A stretch of DNA of 64,000 nt from G963667145 sp963676515 [NCBI: Candidatus Cloacimonadota bacterium] (lineage in GTDB: Bacteria; Cloacimonadota; Cloacimonadia; G963667145): positions 496,001 to 560,000 of the forward strand of contig OY781061.1 in NCBI GenBank assembly GCA_963676515.1. The letters are read 5' to 3'. A model generated the notes under the pieces. It was not told the DNA's origin, did no database searches, and saw only the letters and a program-made list of their open reading frames with translations. Made by a program: the position numbers and the translations under genes. Shown in pieces: positions 1 through 9,797 of this stretch (position 1 is the first letter of the stretch; each line of letters begins with the position of its first letter).

Positions 1-124
1 CGTTAAAAATCTTTACCGCTGCGGCACTAAAAGGATAGAGCTCAAAATCGCTGGGTGAAGCGATATAACCTTTTTCGTCGGGGTTTAGTGTGCCATCTCT
101 GTCCAAAAATACCGCCTTAATCAT
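1..124 (-). CDS. D-glycero-D-manno-heptose 1,7-bisphosphate phosphatase-like HAD protein (N-terminal part)
   Basis: This is the start of a gene that runs off the left edge; only about 41 codons are visible. They contain the HAD motif I DxDGT as FLDRDGTLN, followed by a GYI...F.L.P segment typical of the GmhB/HisB-type histidinol/heptose phosphatase branch. GmhB removes the 1- or 7-phosphate from heptose bisphosphate during synthesis of the ADP-heptose used in the LPS inner core, which fits the heptosyltransferase and KDO transferase elsewhere in the window. The ATG at 122-124 overlaps the lptD stop codon by eight bases, so the two are translationally linked. Class is clear; the exact substrate is inferred. 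Confidence 0.75.
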   Translation of the reverse strand, partial: MIKAVFLDRDGTLNPDEKGYIASPSDFELYPFSAAAVKIFN

Positions 125-2582
125 CGTTGGAGTCTCCGTCATCTTCGTATTTCAGGTCGCTAGGCAATTTGACATTTAAAAAAGAGAACGAGTACTCCCA
201 AAAAGATCCTTCTTGGGTGTAAGTAAAAGAGAAGTCCCAACAATGTAGGTGCTTCACTGCAGAAAAAGTTTGCTTGCCCATATCTTTCTCTTTCAGATCA
301 ATACTATTGGAATATTTCAGCACCCAAGTCTTAGAAAGGTAAACCTGTGCTTGGCTGGTCAAATCCAGAGAATAGTCTTTCTCTTTGTGATAGCCTGTAC
401 CTTTTTCTTGGCTGCCCACAAAGCTGTGAACATAGCTAACACTAGTGCCAATGCTGTTCTCTTGCTCGATGTAGTTGTGCCTTTTAGCGGGCTCTCCACC
501 ATTGAAAAATTTGTTCAGCTCAAACATATTGTATTTGGCAGGCGAGTAATTGAAGTAACGCAACTTTTTCGTTTTGGAAAGTTTGAAACCAACGGAGTTA
601 TCTAAAGGGACTTTGTATTCCCAAGCGGTAAGCTCGAAGTTCGTTGGATCTTGCGTAGCCGAAGCGGTATTAGAGTTACTAAGGCTGTAGGAAAGCCAAC
701 TGGAAAGGTAACTCCAAGAGAGAATGTTATTGACCAAAGTGCTCACTGGCACTAGCTTCTGCCCATCTAGCTTGGCTGTCCAAGTAATATCGTCCCACTT
801 TCCTTCGTCAGCTTCGTCGTTGTCATAGACGGTGTAAGCTGTGGTCGCTTTCAAAATACTGTTCAAAAGTAACTTATCGGTGCTTCCTGGCGGATTAAGT
901 TTCAAGTCCCAAGTGTTGGTAAAGTTGATTTTGCCTTCTCTGGATTCTGTGGTCGCAGAGATTGCATAGGGACCCGAGGCTTCGTTCTCTATTTCTGGTA
1001 CATAATCAAAACTCGCTCCCAAACCGATGGTGTGCCTGATTCCTTTCAAAAAAAACTCACCAAAATTTTTGAAACCGACAATGCTACAGCTCAAATCGTT
1101 GGTAAGTTTATAATTGTAAGAAGATTTAAACTCGGAATAATTTATCTCGTCACTAGAGTAGGCGAAACTCATTGGCAAACTTTGACTAAAAGTAAGCCAG
1201 CCCCAAAACTTCCGCGAGAAACTAAGACCCAAGCTACCAATCGTTCCCGCTTCGTGTTCCACCACCACAGTGCCACTGCTGTCTTTAGCTGAACTCAGCA
1301 GTATCTTCGCCAAGTCGGAGGTGTTGTCTGTGATAGTGCCGTTGTGGATAGCTTTGGTGCTGAAAGAGTAACTGTAATCTTCCCACCACGGATTGTCGTC
1401 GGGTTGCACATCACCAAAAGCTTCCCAGATAGGTCTAGAGGTAAGCGAATAGCTCATATAGGGCAAGGTGATATCTTTGGTCTTGTCGCCCATATCTTGC
1501 ACATAGTCCCCAGCAATACTCAGTGTGCTACTCAAAAACGGCCAGCTGTAGGAAAAACTGGACTCAATCTCATCGTCGGTTCTGGTGTCTATGTCGTCTT
1601 CTTCTTCCACCAAAGCCAAGCTAGAATAATAGTTAGCTTCCACAGCTAATTTTGACCCATTGACAAAAGTTTGGTCGTGTTCGTAATGATACTCACCCTC
1701 GTATTCGGAAGATTGACCCGCATCGTCCAGCGTCTTAGACTGATTGATCTCCAAGCAACCTTCGTAAGAGTAGCGTTTTTTGTAATTAGAGATAAATTCA
1801 CCGTCGATGCCTGTATTTTCTCTGATGTTCATGCTCAAAATTCCATCCCAATAATCGCTAAAAAAAAGGTAGTAACCTATATTTTCCAGGAACTTACCGT
1901 CGTTAGAATTTCGACCAGGTGTGGGCATCAAAAAGCCGTTTTGCTTGCCGCGAGCAATAGAAAAAGAGTACGAAGGCAATGCAAATATAGGGAAATGATT
2001 AACCAAAATGACTACAGGCTTCATCACGACCATCTGCCCTCTGTAGATCCGCATCTGCGTGGAGTAAATGTCCCAATGATGATCAGGGGAATCGCAAGTG
2101 GTAAAAAGCCCGTTGTCTATGTCGTACACGCCATTCTTGACTTGCCGTATTTGACTGCCATAATAATAGCCAACATCAAGTTTCCCAGAGCCTTGCAAAA
2201 ACAAAGCCCACTCTTTCTTGGGATTAACCCAGACATCGAAGCCAATCATACAGCTAGCATTGTCTTTGATATAAGTGACACCACGAGAAGCCATGATGTT
2301 GGTCTTGAGGTCAATCGTGATCGTATCCGAACGCAACACAGAGCTTCCAGAGTTAATCTGCACATCACCGTAAAGATTCGCCATGGAGAAGATGACATCG
2401 TAGAACATATCGTCTGCCATATAGGAGATGGAGTCGCTTGCCATAGAAACATCTACAGCCGTGCCTACAGAAGAGAGCTGCTTGCTCGGAAGCAGCAGTG
2501 CCGACTCGGGGGTGGTCGTCTCGGCAAAAACCAGTGAATAGCACCCTAGAGCAATCAATAACCCTGCAAAAACTCTCTTCAT
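117..2582 (-). CDS. lptD: LPS-assembly protein LptD-like outer-membrane barrel
   Basis: A protein of 821 residues with an N-terminal signal peptide (cleavage near VFA-ET). Next comes an OstA/LptA-like beta-jellyroll region (about residues 45-130, with the pattern YGDVQI...VLRSDTITID). A long C-terminal beta-strand-rich region follows, with many aromatic/glycine alternations, and is expected to form the outer-membrane barrel. The segments GLFTTCDSPDHHW and PSYSFSIARGKQNGFLMPT match the conserved LptD core. The family inserts lipopolysaccharide into the outer leaflet together with LptE. It is directly followed by gmhB and directly preceded by an mlaD-type gene, with no gap on either side. Only a few cysteines are present, so the paired disulfides of the enteric protein are probably not conserved. 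Confidence 0.85.
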   Translation of the reverse strand: MKRVFAGLLIALGCYSLVFAETTTPESALLLPSKQLSSVGTAVDVSMASDSISYMADDMFYDVIFSMANLYGDVQINSGSSVLRSDTITIDLKTNIMASRGVTYIKDNASCMIGFDVWVNPKKEWALFLQGSGKLDVGYYYGSQIRQVKNGVYDIDNGLFTTCDSPDHHWDIYSTQMRIYRGQMVVMKPVVILVNHFPIFALPSYSFSIARGKQNGFLMPTPGRNSNDGKFLENIGYYLFFSDYWDGILSMNIRENTGIDGEFISNYKKRYSYEGCLEINQSKTLDDAGQSSEYEGEYHYEHDQTFVNGSKLAVEANYYSSLALVEEEDDIDTRTDDEIESSFSYSWPFLSSTLSIAGDYVQDMGDKTKDITLPYMSYSLTSRPIWEAFGDVQPDDNPWWEDYSYSFSTKAIHNGTITDNTSDLAKILLSSAKDSSGTVVVEHEAGTIGSLGLSFSRKFWGWLTFSQSLPMSFAYSSDEINYSEFKSSYNYKLTNDLSCSIVGFKNFGEFFLKGIRHTIGLGASFDYVPEIENEASGPYAISATTESREGKINFTNTWDLKLNPPGSTDKLLLNSILKATTAYTVYDNDEADEGKWDDITWTAKLDGQKLVPVSTLVNNILSWSYLSSWLSYSLSNSNTASATQDPTNFELTAWEYKVPLDNSVGFKLSKTKKLRYFNYSPAKYNMFELNKFFNGGEPAKRHNYIEQENSIGTSVSYVHSFVGSQEKGTGYHKEKDYSLDLTSQAQVYLSKTWVLKYSNSIDLKEKDMGKQTFSAVKHLHCWDFSFTYTQEGSFWEYSFSFLNVKLPSDLKYEDDGDSNDD

Positions 2583-3347
2583 CTAAAAAACTTCTATCTT
2601 GAAATATTTGGTAGGATTTGCCCTGACATCTATCAAAAGAGAGTCCACTCGTTTGGTACTAGTGACTATCTGCTCATAAAGGATGGAGTCGCTCAGGAAT
2701 TTGCCTGTGCTAGTATTTTCGTCGTTAATCTTTTTCAGCAAGCTACCTGTCTCGTCTAGTATCTCTTGGCTCTTTGCAAGCAGACCTTCGTCTTTGTTAA
2801 GCGTGTTCAGAGCTACTTTCGTCCCCAAGACAACCTGCTCCAGCTGCCCCAAGATTTGTCCCACCCTCTGGAAATCAAGACCTCCAGACTCTAACTCTTG
2901 CAAGATGTCGTTCATCTTGATGATGAAGCGGTTGAAAGTGATCTTCACCTCTCCTTGCTGCACTTCATCCAGATTTAGCTCTTTACCATGCAAACTTGGC
3001 AAGATGTTCAACTGCTTGTTACCCATAAGGTCAGTATCTTCCACCACAAAAACGGTGCCCTCTGACAAGGAAAAAGGAAGTTCCACCTTCAGCTCGAACA
3101 GCACTCCCGCATTTGTGACCTCCACATGATTTACAAATCCGCTCGGCACTCCCTTCACACACACAGTTGCACCTTTTGCCAGTCCGCCTCCAGAAACAAA
3201 AGAGACTTGGATTTTTTCGTATTTATTGTTGGCAAAAGATCTGGTGATCCAACCATAAGAAAAAAACAAAATGACCAAGCTAAGAGAAGTAACCAACCCA
3301 ACTTGAAAAAAAATCTTACCTTTGTCTTTATAATATTGCATAAGCAA
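2583..3347 (-). CDS. MlaD/MCE-domain lipid transport protein
   Basis: A protein of 254 residues: one N-terminal membrane helix (about residues 12-34), then an MCE domain (about 43-120) with the hallmark pattern VSFVSGGGLAKGATVCVKGVPSG, then a helical C-terminal tail. MCE proteins of this size sit in the inner membrane with the MCE ring in the periplasm. They serve phospholipid-trafficking ABC systems (Mla type) or related substrate-binding functions. The stop codon touches the lptD start, so the pair probably forms an outer-membrane biogenesis operon. No MlaE/MlaF partner is in view. The first and third residues are both Met, so the start could be two codons later. Confidence 0.75.
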   Translation of the reverse strand: MLMQYYKDKGKIFFQVGLVTSLSLVILFFSYGWITRSFANNKYEKIQVSFVSGGGLAKGATVCVKGVPSGFVNHVEVTNAGVLFELKVELPFSLSEGTVFVVEDTDLMGNKQLNILPSLHGKELNLDEVQQGEVKITFNRFIIKMNDILQELESGGLDFQRVGQILGQLEQVVLGTKVALNTLNKDEGLLAKSQEILDETGSLLKKINDENTSTGKFLSDSILYEQIVTSTKRVDSLLIDVRANPTKYFKIEVF

Positions 3348-3438
3348 AAATATTCCCCTAATCTATTTCCTTTTTTATCCTACTCTCACCAAGATTTTCG
3401 GCATTTGCCCTATCTTGCAAAAAAAACCTTGGGAAAAA

Positions 3439-3515
3439 TGGTGCCCCCGAGAGGATTCGAACCTCCTACTTTTTGAACCGGAATCAAACACTCTATCCAG
3501 ATGAGCTACGGGGGC
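3439..3515 (-). tRNA. tRNA-Arg (anticodon CCG)
   Basis: Read on the minus strand, a full cloverleaf is present. The acceptor stem GCCCCCG pairs with CGGGGGC, and the D arm carries the GGATA loop. The five-pair anticodon stem TTTGA/TCAAA encloses TTCCGGT, giving anticodon CCG (codon CGG). The T arm is GGAGG-TTCGAAT-CCTCT. The discriminator is A and the CCA end is encoded at 3439-3441. The gene stands between ftsH and mlaD. Confidence 0.95.
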
Positions 3516-3528
3516 AGAAATAAAAAAA

Positions 3529-5403
3529 CTAATCGGCACTTATTCTGAGTTCTTTCGCCTTGTCATACTTCTCTTTGAACAAAGCTTTACTATCTTCTGT
3601 CGCTTCCGCAAAACAAATTTCAAAAATTTCGTCCAACTCCAAAGTCTCTTTTTCCAAAAGCTCTTCAGAAAGTGCCACCAAAAGTTTGTCTTGCTTTTTC
3701 AAAACATCTTTGGCAGTTTTATACGCTTCGGTAACAAAATTGTGAATCTGCTGGTCAGCTTTTTCACTCAGATATTGACTAATCGATGCGTGATGGGCAA
3801 GCTCCTTACCCAAAAAAGTTTGCTCCTGCTCCCTAGTAACTGCCATCGGTCCAAAGAAATCACTCATCCCCCACGAGCAAGTCATCTTCTTGGCGATGTC
3901 TGTCGCTCTGGAGATGTCGCTACTAGCACCTGTGGTTATCGACTCAAACTTAATCTCTTCGGCAGCTCTACCACCGAGAAGTTGCACCAGCATCTGCTTC
4001 AAATAATCTTTGGAGTAGTTACTGCGGTCTGTCTGCAAATAGTGGGTAGCCCCAGCGGTAAATCCACGCGGGATGATAGAAACTTTATGCAATGGGTCGG
4101 TAAGTGGCTGACAAATAGAAGTCAGAACATGCCCAATCTCGTGATAAGCGGTGATCTTCTTGTCTTCCTCTGAAATCACCTTGTTCTTCTTCTCTTTGCC
4201 CAAGATTATCTTATCTTTTGCCTCTTCCACTTCCTCCAGCGTAACCTCTTTTTTCTCTCTGCCAGCGGTAATAAGAGCCGCTTCGTTGAGCAAGTTCGCC
4301 AAATCAGCACCAGAAAATCCAGCTGTAGCTCTAGCAACTGTAGAAAAGCTCAATCCATCTTGCATCTTAATTTTCTTGGCGTGCACTTTCAAGATAGCTT
4401 CCCTACCTTTAATGTCGGGCAAATCGACAATTACTTGGCGATCAAATCTCCCGGGACGAAGCAAGGCAGGATCTAGCACATCTGGTCTATTGGTAGCGGC
4501 GATAATAATCACCGAGTCGTTCTCTGCAAACCCATCCATCTCTACCAAAAGCTGGTTGAGGGTCTGCTCCCGCTCGTCGTGCCCGCCGCCAAGTCCTGTG
4601 CCACGGTGTCTACCCACGGCGTCGATCTCGTCGATGAAAGCGATACACGGAGAGTTTTTCTTCGCCGTTTCGAAAAGATTGCGAACGCGAGAAGCTCCCA
4701 CACCTACAAACATTTCCACGAAATCTGAGCCACTCATCCTGAAAAAAGGTACGCCTGCTTCTCCAGCCACCGCTCTAGCCAAAAGAGTCTTGCCTGTGCC
4801 GGGTCGCCCCTGCAACAGCACCCCTCTGGGTATCCTACCGCCAAGCGATAAAAATTTACCCGGGTCTTTGAGAAACTCCACAATCTCCACTAGCTCGCCT
4901 TTGGCCTCATCTATGCCTGCCACATCGTCGAAAGTGGTATTGATATCTTCTTTATTCACCAGCTGAGCTTTATTTTTACCAAAGCTAAAAGCTTTGCCTC
5001 CACCACCCATAGAACGCATCAAAAAGATCCAAATAAAAATAAAGATCAAAAATGGCAACCACGAGAGAAGTGCCGAAGCGAGAAAAGACGGCTTGTGCGA
5101 AGAAATATTTATCCCTTTACTTTGCAAATTTTGTACTAGTGCCGGATCGCTAAAAGGCAAGTAAGTAGTATATTTAGTTCCATCTGAAGAGGTGAAACGA
5201 ACATCTTTTTCATCAAAACTAGCAGAGAGCACTTGCCCAGATTCGCTCATCTTCACGAAAGTGGAATAAGAGACTTGTCTAACACCTTGTTCAACAGAAA
5301 AAAACATCTGATAAAAAAGCAATCCTGCGAAGAAGATTGCGATCATCACTGTTAGGTTAGGTTTTTTAAATTCAGGCAATTTGTTTCCTTTCTTATCGCT
5401 CAT
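3529..5403 (-). CDS. ftsH: ATP-dependent zinc metalloprotease FtsH
   Basis: A protein of 624 residues, the usual FtsH length. There are two membrane helices (about 17-36 and 108-129) flanking a small periplasmic domain. The AAA+ module has Walker A GRPGTGKT (199-206), Walker B FIDEID near 256-261 and the second region of homology with RPGRFDRQ. The C-terminal M41 peptidase domain has the zinc motif HEIGH (421-425). Most FtsH proteins read HEAGH; the Ile keeps the HExxH ligands. It degrades misfolded membrane proteins and short-lived cytosolic regulators such as LpxC in Gram-negatives. It is three bases downstream of hpt in the classic tilS-hpt-ftsH order. Confidence 0.97.
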   Translation of the reverse strand: MSDKKGNKLPEFKKPNLTVMIAIFFAGLLFYQMFFSVEQGVRQVSYSTFVKMSESGQVLSASFDEKDVRFTSSDGTKYTTYLPFSDPALVQNLQSKGINISSHKPSFLASALLSWLPFLIFIFIWIFLMRSMGGGGKAFSFGKNKAQLVNKEDINTTFDDVAGIDEAKGELVEIVEFLKDPGKFLSLGGRIPRGVLLQGRPGTGKTLLARAVAGEAGVPFFRMSGSDFVEMFVGVGASRVRNLFETAKKNSPCIAFIDEIDAVGRHRGTGLGGGHDEREQTLNQLLVEMDGFAENDSVIIIAATNRPDVLDPALLRPGRFDRQVIVDLPDIKGREAILKVHAKKIKMQDGLSFSTVARATAGFSGADLANLLNEAALITAGREKKEVTLEEVEEAKDKIILGKEKKNKVISEEDKKITAYHEIGHVLTSICQPLTDPLHKVSIIPRGFTAGATHYLQTDRSNYSKDYLKQMLVQLLGGRAAEEIKFESITTGASSDISRATDIAKKMTCSWGMSDFFGPMAVTREQEQTFLGKELAHHASISQYLSEKADQQIHNFVTEAYKTAKDVLKKQDKLLVALSEELLEKETLELDEIFEICFAEATEDSKALFKEKYDKAKELRISAD

Positions 5404-5406
5404 TTT

Positions 5407-5949
5407 TTATTTATCATCCTTTTTTAGTACGCCTATGTAAGGCAAATTTCGCATAATCTGATCGTCGTCCAATCCGTAACCAACCAAAAAATCGCTCTTG
5501 GTGAGTGTGAAGCCTACAAAGTCGGCTTTCAATTTTACTTGTGGGTCTCTTTTGTGAGGACGATCTAGCAAGGTGCAAATCTTGATGGAACGCGGTTTGC
5601 GATTTTCCAGATAACCGACCAAATAGTTCATCGTAAGTCCTGTATCGAAAATATCCTCTACCACCACCACATCGCGGTCTTCTATCCTATCGCTAAGATC
5701 TTTGCGGATCTGCACCACTCCCGAGCTACTTCTATCCGCTCCATAGCTAGAGACATCCATAAAATCCACGCGACAATCTATGGTGAGCTTCTTGGTAAGG
5801 TCAGTAATAAAATAGACAGCACCTTTTAGCACGCAAACAAAAATTGGGCATTTTCCTTTGTAATAAACAGAAACCTCTGCCGCAAGTTCGTTAACCCTTT
5901 GTTGGATCTCCTCTTCGCTCAAGATGATTTTTGAAAATCTTTCGTCCAC
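5407..5949 (-). CDS. hpt: Hypoxanthine phosphoribosyltransferase
   Basis: A 180-residue type I PRTase with the PRPP-binding loop VVVVEDIFDTGLTMNYL and the flexible-loop region SSYGADRSSSG. It salvages hypoxanthine (and usually guanine) to IMP/GMP with PRPP in the cytoplasm. The C-terminal DFVGF...DFLVGYGLD stretch is typical of Hpt/HprT. The start appears to be GTG at 5947-5949, with a G-rich run about ten bases upstream. It lies between tilS and ftsH in the conserved tilS-hpt-ftsH arrangement. The NCS2 purine permease at 15.6-16.9 kb could supply its substrate. Confidence 0.93.
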   Translation of the reverse strand: MDERFSKIILSEEEIQQRVNELAAEVSVYYKGKCPIFVCVLKGAVYFITDLTKKLTIDCRVDFMDVSSYGADRSSSGVVQIRKDLSDRIEDRDVVVVEDIFDTGLTMNYLVGYLENRKPRSIKICTLLDRPHKRDPQVKLKADFVGFTLTKSDFLVGYGLDDDQIMRNLPYIGVLKKDDK

Positions 5950-5967
5950 TTTAAATACCCCGCATTT

Positions 5968-7590
5968 TTATTTCTTTCTTTGAGCCGACCTTGATTTTTC
6001 TAGCCGTTCCAGCTCAACTTTTAAGATGTTTTTGCACTTACCATCAGCGACCACTCTGGCGTCCACCCGATATCCTCCGATCCACACTATTCCATTTGTA
6101 TCTGTAATTATCGGTATCCTTTTTCTTTCAAATTTAGAGACCTTTTCGTCAATAAAAAATTCCTTTAATTTTTTGTGCCCTTTTTTCATCCCCACAGGTA
6201 CAAATCTGTCTCCTGCCACAGCAGACCTTATGATCAGTGGCATCTCCAACTTTCCGTAATTCAAGTACGCAACTGTACTTTTGTCAAAATCTTCGGGAAT
6301 CCTGCTTACTTTGGAAAGCCTTATGCGACAATTGTTGTAGACGAAAACTTTCACCAGCTTGGACAAAACAAGAGGTTCATCCTCTGCTAGCGACTCTTGG
6401 AAATCGTGGTCAAAAAAGTAAAGCGTGTCGTACTCTTTTATCAAAATCATCTTCTCAAAAAGCTTGATTTTCACCGAGCCACGAGAAACAAAAATTTTTT
6501 CAATTTGGTTGTAATGATTGCGGAAAAACCCATCCACTTCGCCTGTGAACTCTTCGTAAATCTCTTTGTACAAATAATAACGAAGCAAAGGCAGCTCTTT
6601 GGCTAAGCGTTCTATGGAAAAGCAGAAGATACCGGGCTCGCTCTCGCCTTTAATTTTCAACCTTTTCATCTTCGCTTTAGACTGTTCCTTCCAAAATTTG
6701 TGCGTCTGACTCAAAATAGTGGAAAACTCAAAAATATTTTCCACCGCTTTAGAGTTTAGGTTTTCTTTTAGCCACGGCAAAAGCTCCAGACGAATCTTAT
6801 TCCGCGTATATATCGGCTGCTTATTCGTGGAGTCTTCCGCCCATTGCACGCCTTGATCTTGCAAAAAAGCAACGATTTGCTTGCGATCGATATTTAGCAG
6901 AGGGTGTGTCAGCAAAAGTCCACTTTCTAGCTTGAGCCTCTTTTTTATCCCTGCAGCTCCCGAAATGCCCGCTCCTCGTACGATGTTAAATAACACCGTC
7001 TCCACTTGGTCGTCTTTGTTGTGAGCTAAGCAGAGATTTTGAATCTTATCCCTTTTAGATATCTTTACAAATTCTTGAAATCTCAATTCACGCAACCCTT
7101 TTTCCCCTAGAGATTTACCATCGATACTCTTTATCTCTACCAAGATGTTTTTCTCGAAGCAAATCTTTTGCAATAATTTCTGATCCGCTACGCTCTCTTC
7201 GCCTCTTAGGTTGTAGTTGATGTGCGACACAAGGAGTTTGAGGTCGTACTTGTTTCGCAGATAGCAAAAAGCCAAAAGCATCGACAGAGAATCGCTACCA
7301 CCAGAAACTCCCAGCAGAAACTTTTTGCTTTTCAAAGGAACTCTATTTTGCAAAAGGAACTGCTCCACCTGATGTACAAAATCAAAAGAGACCTTTCCAC
7401 CTTGGATATTCATCCTGTTGTTACGCCCCAAAATCTTGGGAACAATTATCTGCTCATTCTTAGACTTAGACTTTTTTTTGACCGCCTCTACCTGCTGTGG
7501 AGTTCCCTCTATGGGAGGCTCTACTGCCTGTGGTGGTAGCCCATCAAACAAAAGCAATTGTTGAATTTTACTCAGTTTTTTTCGACCCAT
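5968..7590 (-). CDS. tilS: tRNA(Ile)-lysidine synthase TilS
   Basis: A 540-residue protein with the N-type ATP pyrophosphatase P-loop SGGSDS at about residues 96-101, the HxxDD-like segment LAHNKDDQVETVLFNIVRGAG and a C-terminal TilS domain. It adds lysine to C34 of tRNA-Ile(CAU) so that the tRNA reads AUA. The first 90 or so residues are a Gln/Pro/Lys-rich extension before the usual N terminus. A good ribosome site (AGGAAAG, about ten bases before the ATG at 7590) supports the long form over the internal Met at residue 60. It is the first gene of a tilS-hpt-ftsH operon. Confidence 0.92.
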   Translation of the reverse strand: MGRKKLSKIQQLLLFDGLPPQAVEPPIEGTPQQVEAVKKKSKSKNEQIIVPKILGRNNRMNIQGGKVSFDFVHQVEQFLLQNRVPLKSKKFLLGVSGGSDSLSMLLAFCYLRNKYDLKLLVSHINYNLRGEESVADQKLLQKICFEKNILVEIKSIDGKSLGEKGLRELRFQEFVKISKRDKIQNLCLAHNKDDQVETVLFNIVRGAGISGAAGIKKRLKLESGLLLTHPLLNIDRKQIVAFLQDQGVQWAEDSTNKQPIYTRNKIRLELLPWLKENLNSKAVENIFEFSTILSQTHKFWKEQSKAKMKRLKIKGESEPGIFCFSIERLAKELPLLRYYLYKEIYEEFTGEVDGFFRNHYNQIEKIFVSRGSVKIKLFEKMILIKEYDTLYFFDHDFQESLAEDEPLVLSKLVKVFVYNNCRIRLSKVSRIPEDFDKSTVAYLNYGKLEMPLIIRSAVAGDRFVPVGMKKGHKKLKEFFIDEKVSKFERKRIPIITDTNGIVWIGGYRVDARVVADGKCKNILKVELERLEKSRSAQRKK

Positions 7591-7763
7591 AACAGTTCTT
7601 TCCTTTTATGCTTACCCTTATTTCTTTGGTATACATATAGAAGTCAAGAAAAAACCGAAAAAAGCAGAAATTTCTTATTTTTTTTATTTTATTGGAAATA
7701 AGTCAACTAGCTATTGTCCGAGAAAAAAAGAAATTTTCGCAAATATTTAAATTTTTGGACAGT
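7591..7763 (-). promoter_or_regulatory. Upstream region of tilS with a TTGACT -35-like box
   Basis: This 173-bp A+T-rich gap lies between the tetR stop and the tilS start, both on the minus strand. On the minus strand it has a TTGACT hexamer (7645-7650) that matches the -35 box of the clear tmRNA promoter in this window. The bases 17 positions further on do not make a good -10 box, so this promoter is only suggested. Confidence 0.3.
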
Positions 7764-8420
7764 TTAATTTTGAGGAGTATCCGTCTCTTGTAAAAGCTTT
7801 TTTTGTGCTAAACCCATTACGCCCAAATAAGAAAAAATAATCATATCTCTGATAGCTTTTTGAAATTCTGCCAAATCCAAATTATGCATCAGCCCTTCTC
7901 TGATTGTGTTGTAAAAGTAAGAGACGAGGTTGTGAGCGAAAAAAAAATCGGAGACGGGTGAGCCAACTTTTGCATTTATTTCACTCTGAAATCTCTCCGT
8001 TTGGAAATCTATCATCTGATCGGGAAAATTTTCCAGAGAAGAACCTTTGCTGTGAAAAAGCAATATCGAAATCGATTGTCTGTTTTTATGCACAAATTTG
8101 GCGATTTTATCGGAAAGTTCTAGGTGAAGTGAAAAATCTTTTTCCATCTCCTCTTGTTCTCCTTCGGTATGAGCCGATAGAAACCTTTTAACGATTAGAG
8201 CTTTACGCAAAAAAGGCTCTAATACCGCCTCAAATAGGGCATCTTTATTGACAAAATAGTTGTAGAGATTACCAACGCTTATGCCTATTTCAGCGGCTAT
8301 CTCCCGCAAAGATACCTCTTCAAAATTGTGTTTGCTGAAATGAGCAAGAGCGACTTGCAAGATTTTTAGCCTTTTGCTCTGTTTGAGTCTTTCTGCGGTT
8401 ATTTTACTTTTTTTACTCAT
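7764..8420 (-). CDS. TetR/AcrR-family transcriptional regulator
   Basis: About 218 residues. The N-terminal TetR helix-turn-helix is clear: ILQVALAHFSKHNFEEVSL then REIAAEIGISVGNLYNYF. The C-terminal ligand/dimer domain is divergent. It is the last gene of the export operon and most likely represses it; the 27-bp palindrome at 14101-14127 in the operon promoter is the probable operator. An ATG three codons upstream (8429) is possible. It has the purine-rich GAGGGG directly against it, however, whereas the ATG at 8420 has that element about nine bases upstream, so I chose the shorter form. The inducer cannot be told from sequence. Confidence 0.88.
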   Translation of the reverse strand: MSKKSKITAERLKQSKRLKILQVALAHFSKHNFEEVSLREIAAEIGISVGNLYNYFVNKDALFEAVLEPFLRKALIVKRFLSAHTEGEQEEMEKDFSLHLELSDKIAKFVHKNRQSISILLFHSKGSSLENFPDQMIDFQTERFQSEINAKVGSPVSDFFFAHNLVSYFYNTIREGLMHNLDLAEFQKAIRDMIIFSYLGVMGLAQKKLLQETDTPQN

Positions 8421-8436
8421 CTCTGGCATCCCCTCT

Positions 8437-9234
8437 CTAAAATAACAACAAGCTAATAGACATCACCATCATCCCCGCTATGAGTCCATACACAGACAGG
8501 TGATGCTCACCGTATCGCTCAGCGGCTGGCAAGAGCTCATCAAACGAGATGAAAATCATAATCCCTGCCACTAAGGCGAATAAAAAACCAAACACTGCTG
8601 GGCTCATAAAAGGCATCAAAATCAAATAGCCAACTATCGCTCCCACAGGCTCTGCTAGTCCAGACAAGAAAGAGAGATAGAAAGCTTTTTTTCTATTGCC
8701 CGTAGCATAAAATATCGGCACGCTCACGGCGATGCCCTCTGGAATGTTGTGAATGGCTATAGCTACAGCGATAGAGATGCCGAGATCTGGATCGCCCATG
8801 GCGGCTACGAAAGTCGCCAATCCTTCGGGGAAGTTGTGCACAGCGATAGCCACTGCCGAAAAAATGCCCATTCTATACAACTTGCCCGATGGCATTTTTT
8901 CCATATCTTCCACCATTTTTGTCTCGTGGGGGTTCTCGTATGCAGGGATCAGCTTGTCTATGCCCGCTGCCAAAAACATCCCCAAAAACAGTGCTACACT
9001 CGCCCACATCACACCTAAGCTCCCACCATACCATTCCACGAGAGATTTTTGTGCCTCAGCGAATATTTCCACAAAAGAGACATAGATCATCACTCCCGCC
9101 GAAAAGCCCAAAGCTATAGCCAAAAAGTTGGTGTTCGATCTTCTTGTGAAAAAAGCTAGTGCACTACCAATGCCCGTAGCTAAGCCTGCTAGTAGCGTAA
9201 GACTAAGTGCAAACCAAAAGTTTTCAGCTAACAT
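8437..9234 (-). CDS. ZIP-family divalent metal transporter (ZupT-like)
   Basis: A 265-residue membrane protein with about eight helices and the two ZIP signature motifs, AVHNFPEGLATF in one helix and AIHNIPEGIAVSVP in the next, which form the binuclear metal site. The length and motifs match ZupT, which imports zinc and other divalent metals across the inner membrane. Its start overlaps the end of the methyltransferase gene by seven bases and its stop is followed 16 bases later by the tetR start, so it belongs to the same operon. Why a metal importer sits in an RND-exporter operon is not evident. Confidence 0.88.
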   Translation of the reverse strand: MLAENFWFALSLTLLAGLATGIGSALAFFTRRSNTNFLAIALGFSAGVMIYVSFVEIFAEAQKSLVEWYGGSLGVMWASVALFLGMFLAAGIDKLIPAYENPHETKMVEDMEKMPSGKLYRMGIFSAVAIAVHNFPEGLATFVAAMGDPDLGISIAVAIAIHNIPEGIAVSVPIFYATGNRKKAFYLSFLSGLAEPVGAIVGYLILMPFMSPAVFGFLFALVAGIMIFISFDELLPAAERYGEHHLSVYGLIAGMMVMSISLLLF

Positions 9235-9797
9235 TTTAAATCTCCTTTTTTAATTCCTAATATTGCTACTCTGTCCAAAAATCCACCCCTCTTTTCAACC
9301 TCAAATCCTGCCTCTTGGGCTACACACAAAAATTTGGCGAAATCGTCTTTTCTGACATGAAAAGATGGCTCTGCCACAAATATTTTGGTGTTCTTTTTAC
9401 AATATTTATAGATGTTACTTAAAGCCAAAGCAATGTTGGGGATTTCATGAACCACATAAAAAAGTAAACAGAAATCTACTTTCGTTGGCAATTTAAAATC
9501 CGTTGCCGAAGACAAAATCTTCTCAATTTTGCTGTCCAATCCAACATCTTCGGCTCTTTTTTGCACAATATCCAGCATCGCTTTTTGCAAATCAAGAGCA
9601 AAAACTTTGCCCCTATCACCAACCATTTTAGCCAGTGGCAAGGTGAAATAACCAGGTCCACAACCAATTTCCAAAACTTTGTCGCCACTTCGCACATAAG
9701 AAGCAAACATCTTTTTCGGGTTGTGAACTAACTTGCGAATTTTGCTTAACAAGAATCCAGATTTTTCTACTGGACACACCCTTTTTTCGTTTTTCAT
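9228..9797 (-). CDS. Class I SAM-dependent methyltransferase
   Basis: A 189-residue protein with the SAM-binding motif I VLEIGCGPGYFTLPLA (about residues 45-60), motif II acidic residue in VFALDLQ, and motif IV-like CLLFYVVHE. This is a Methyltransf_11/25-type fold of minimal length; the substrate is unknown. Its start codon overlaps the stop of the RND transporter gene (TAATG), so translation is coupled. The context suggests modification of a small molecule or lipid related to the exporter, but that is inference. Confidence 0.82.
   Translation of the reverse strand: MKNEKRVCPVEKSGFLLSKIRKLVHNPKKMFASYVRSGDKVLEIGCGPGYFTLPLAKMVGDRGKVFALDLQKAMLDIVQKRAEDVGLDSKIEKILSSATDFKLPTKVDFCLLFYVVHEIPNIALALSNIYKYCKKNTKIFVAEPSFHVRKDDFAKFLCVAQEAGFEVEKRGGFLDRVAILGIKKGDLKC

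Noticed and set aside
3126-3476. Plus-strand open frame whose C terminus reads VPPRGFEPPTF
   Set aside because: That peptide is the antisense translation of the tRNA-Arg gene; the rest is antisense to mlaD.
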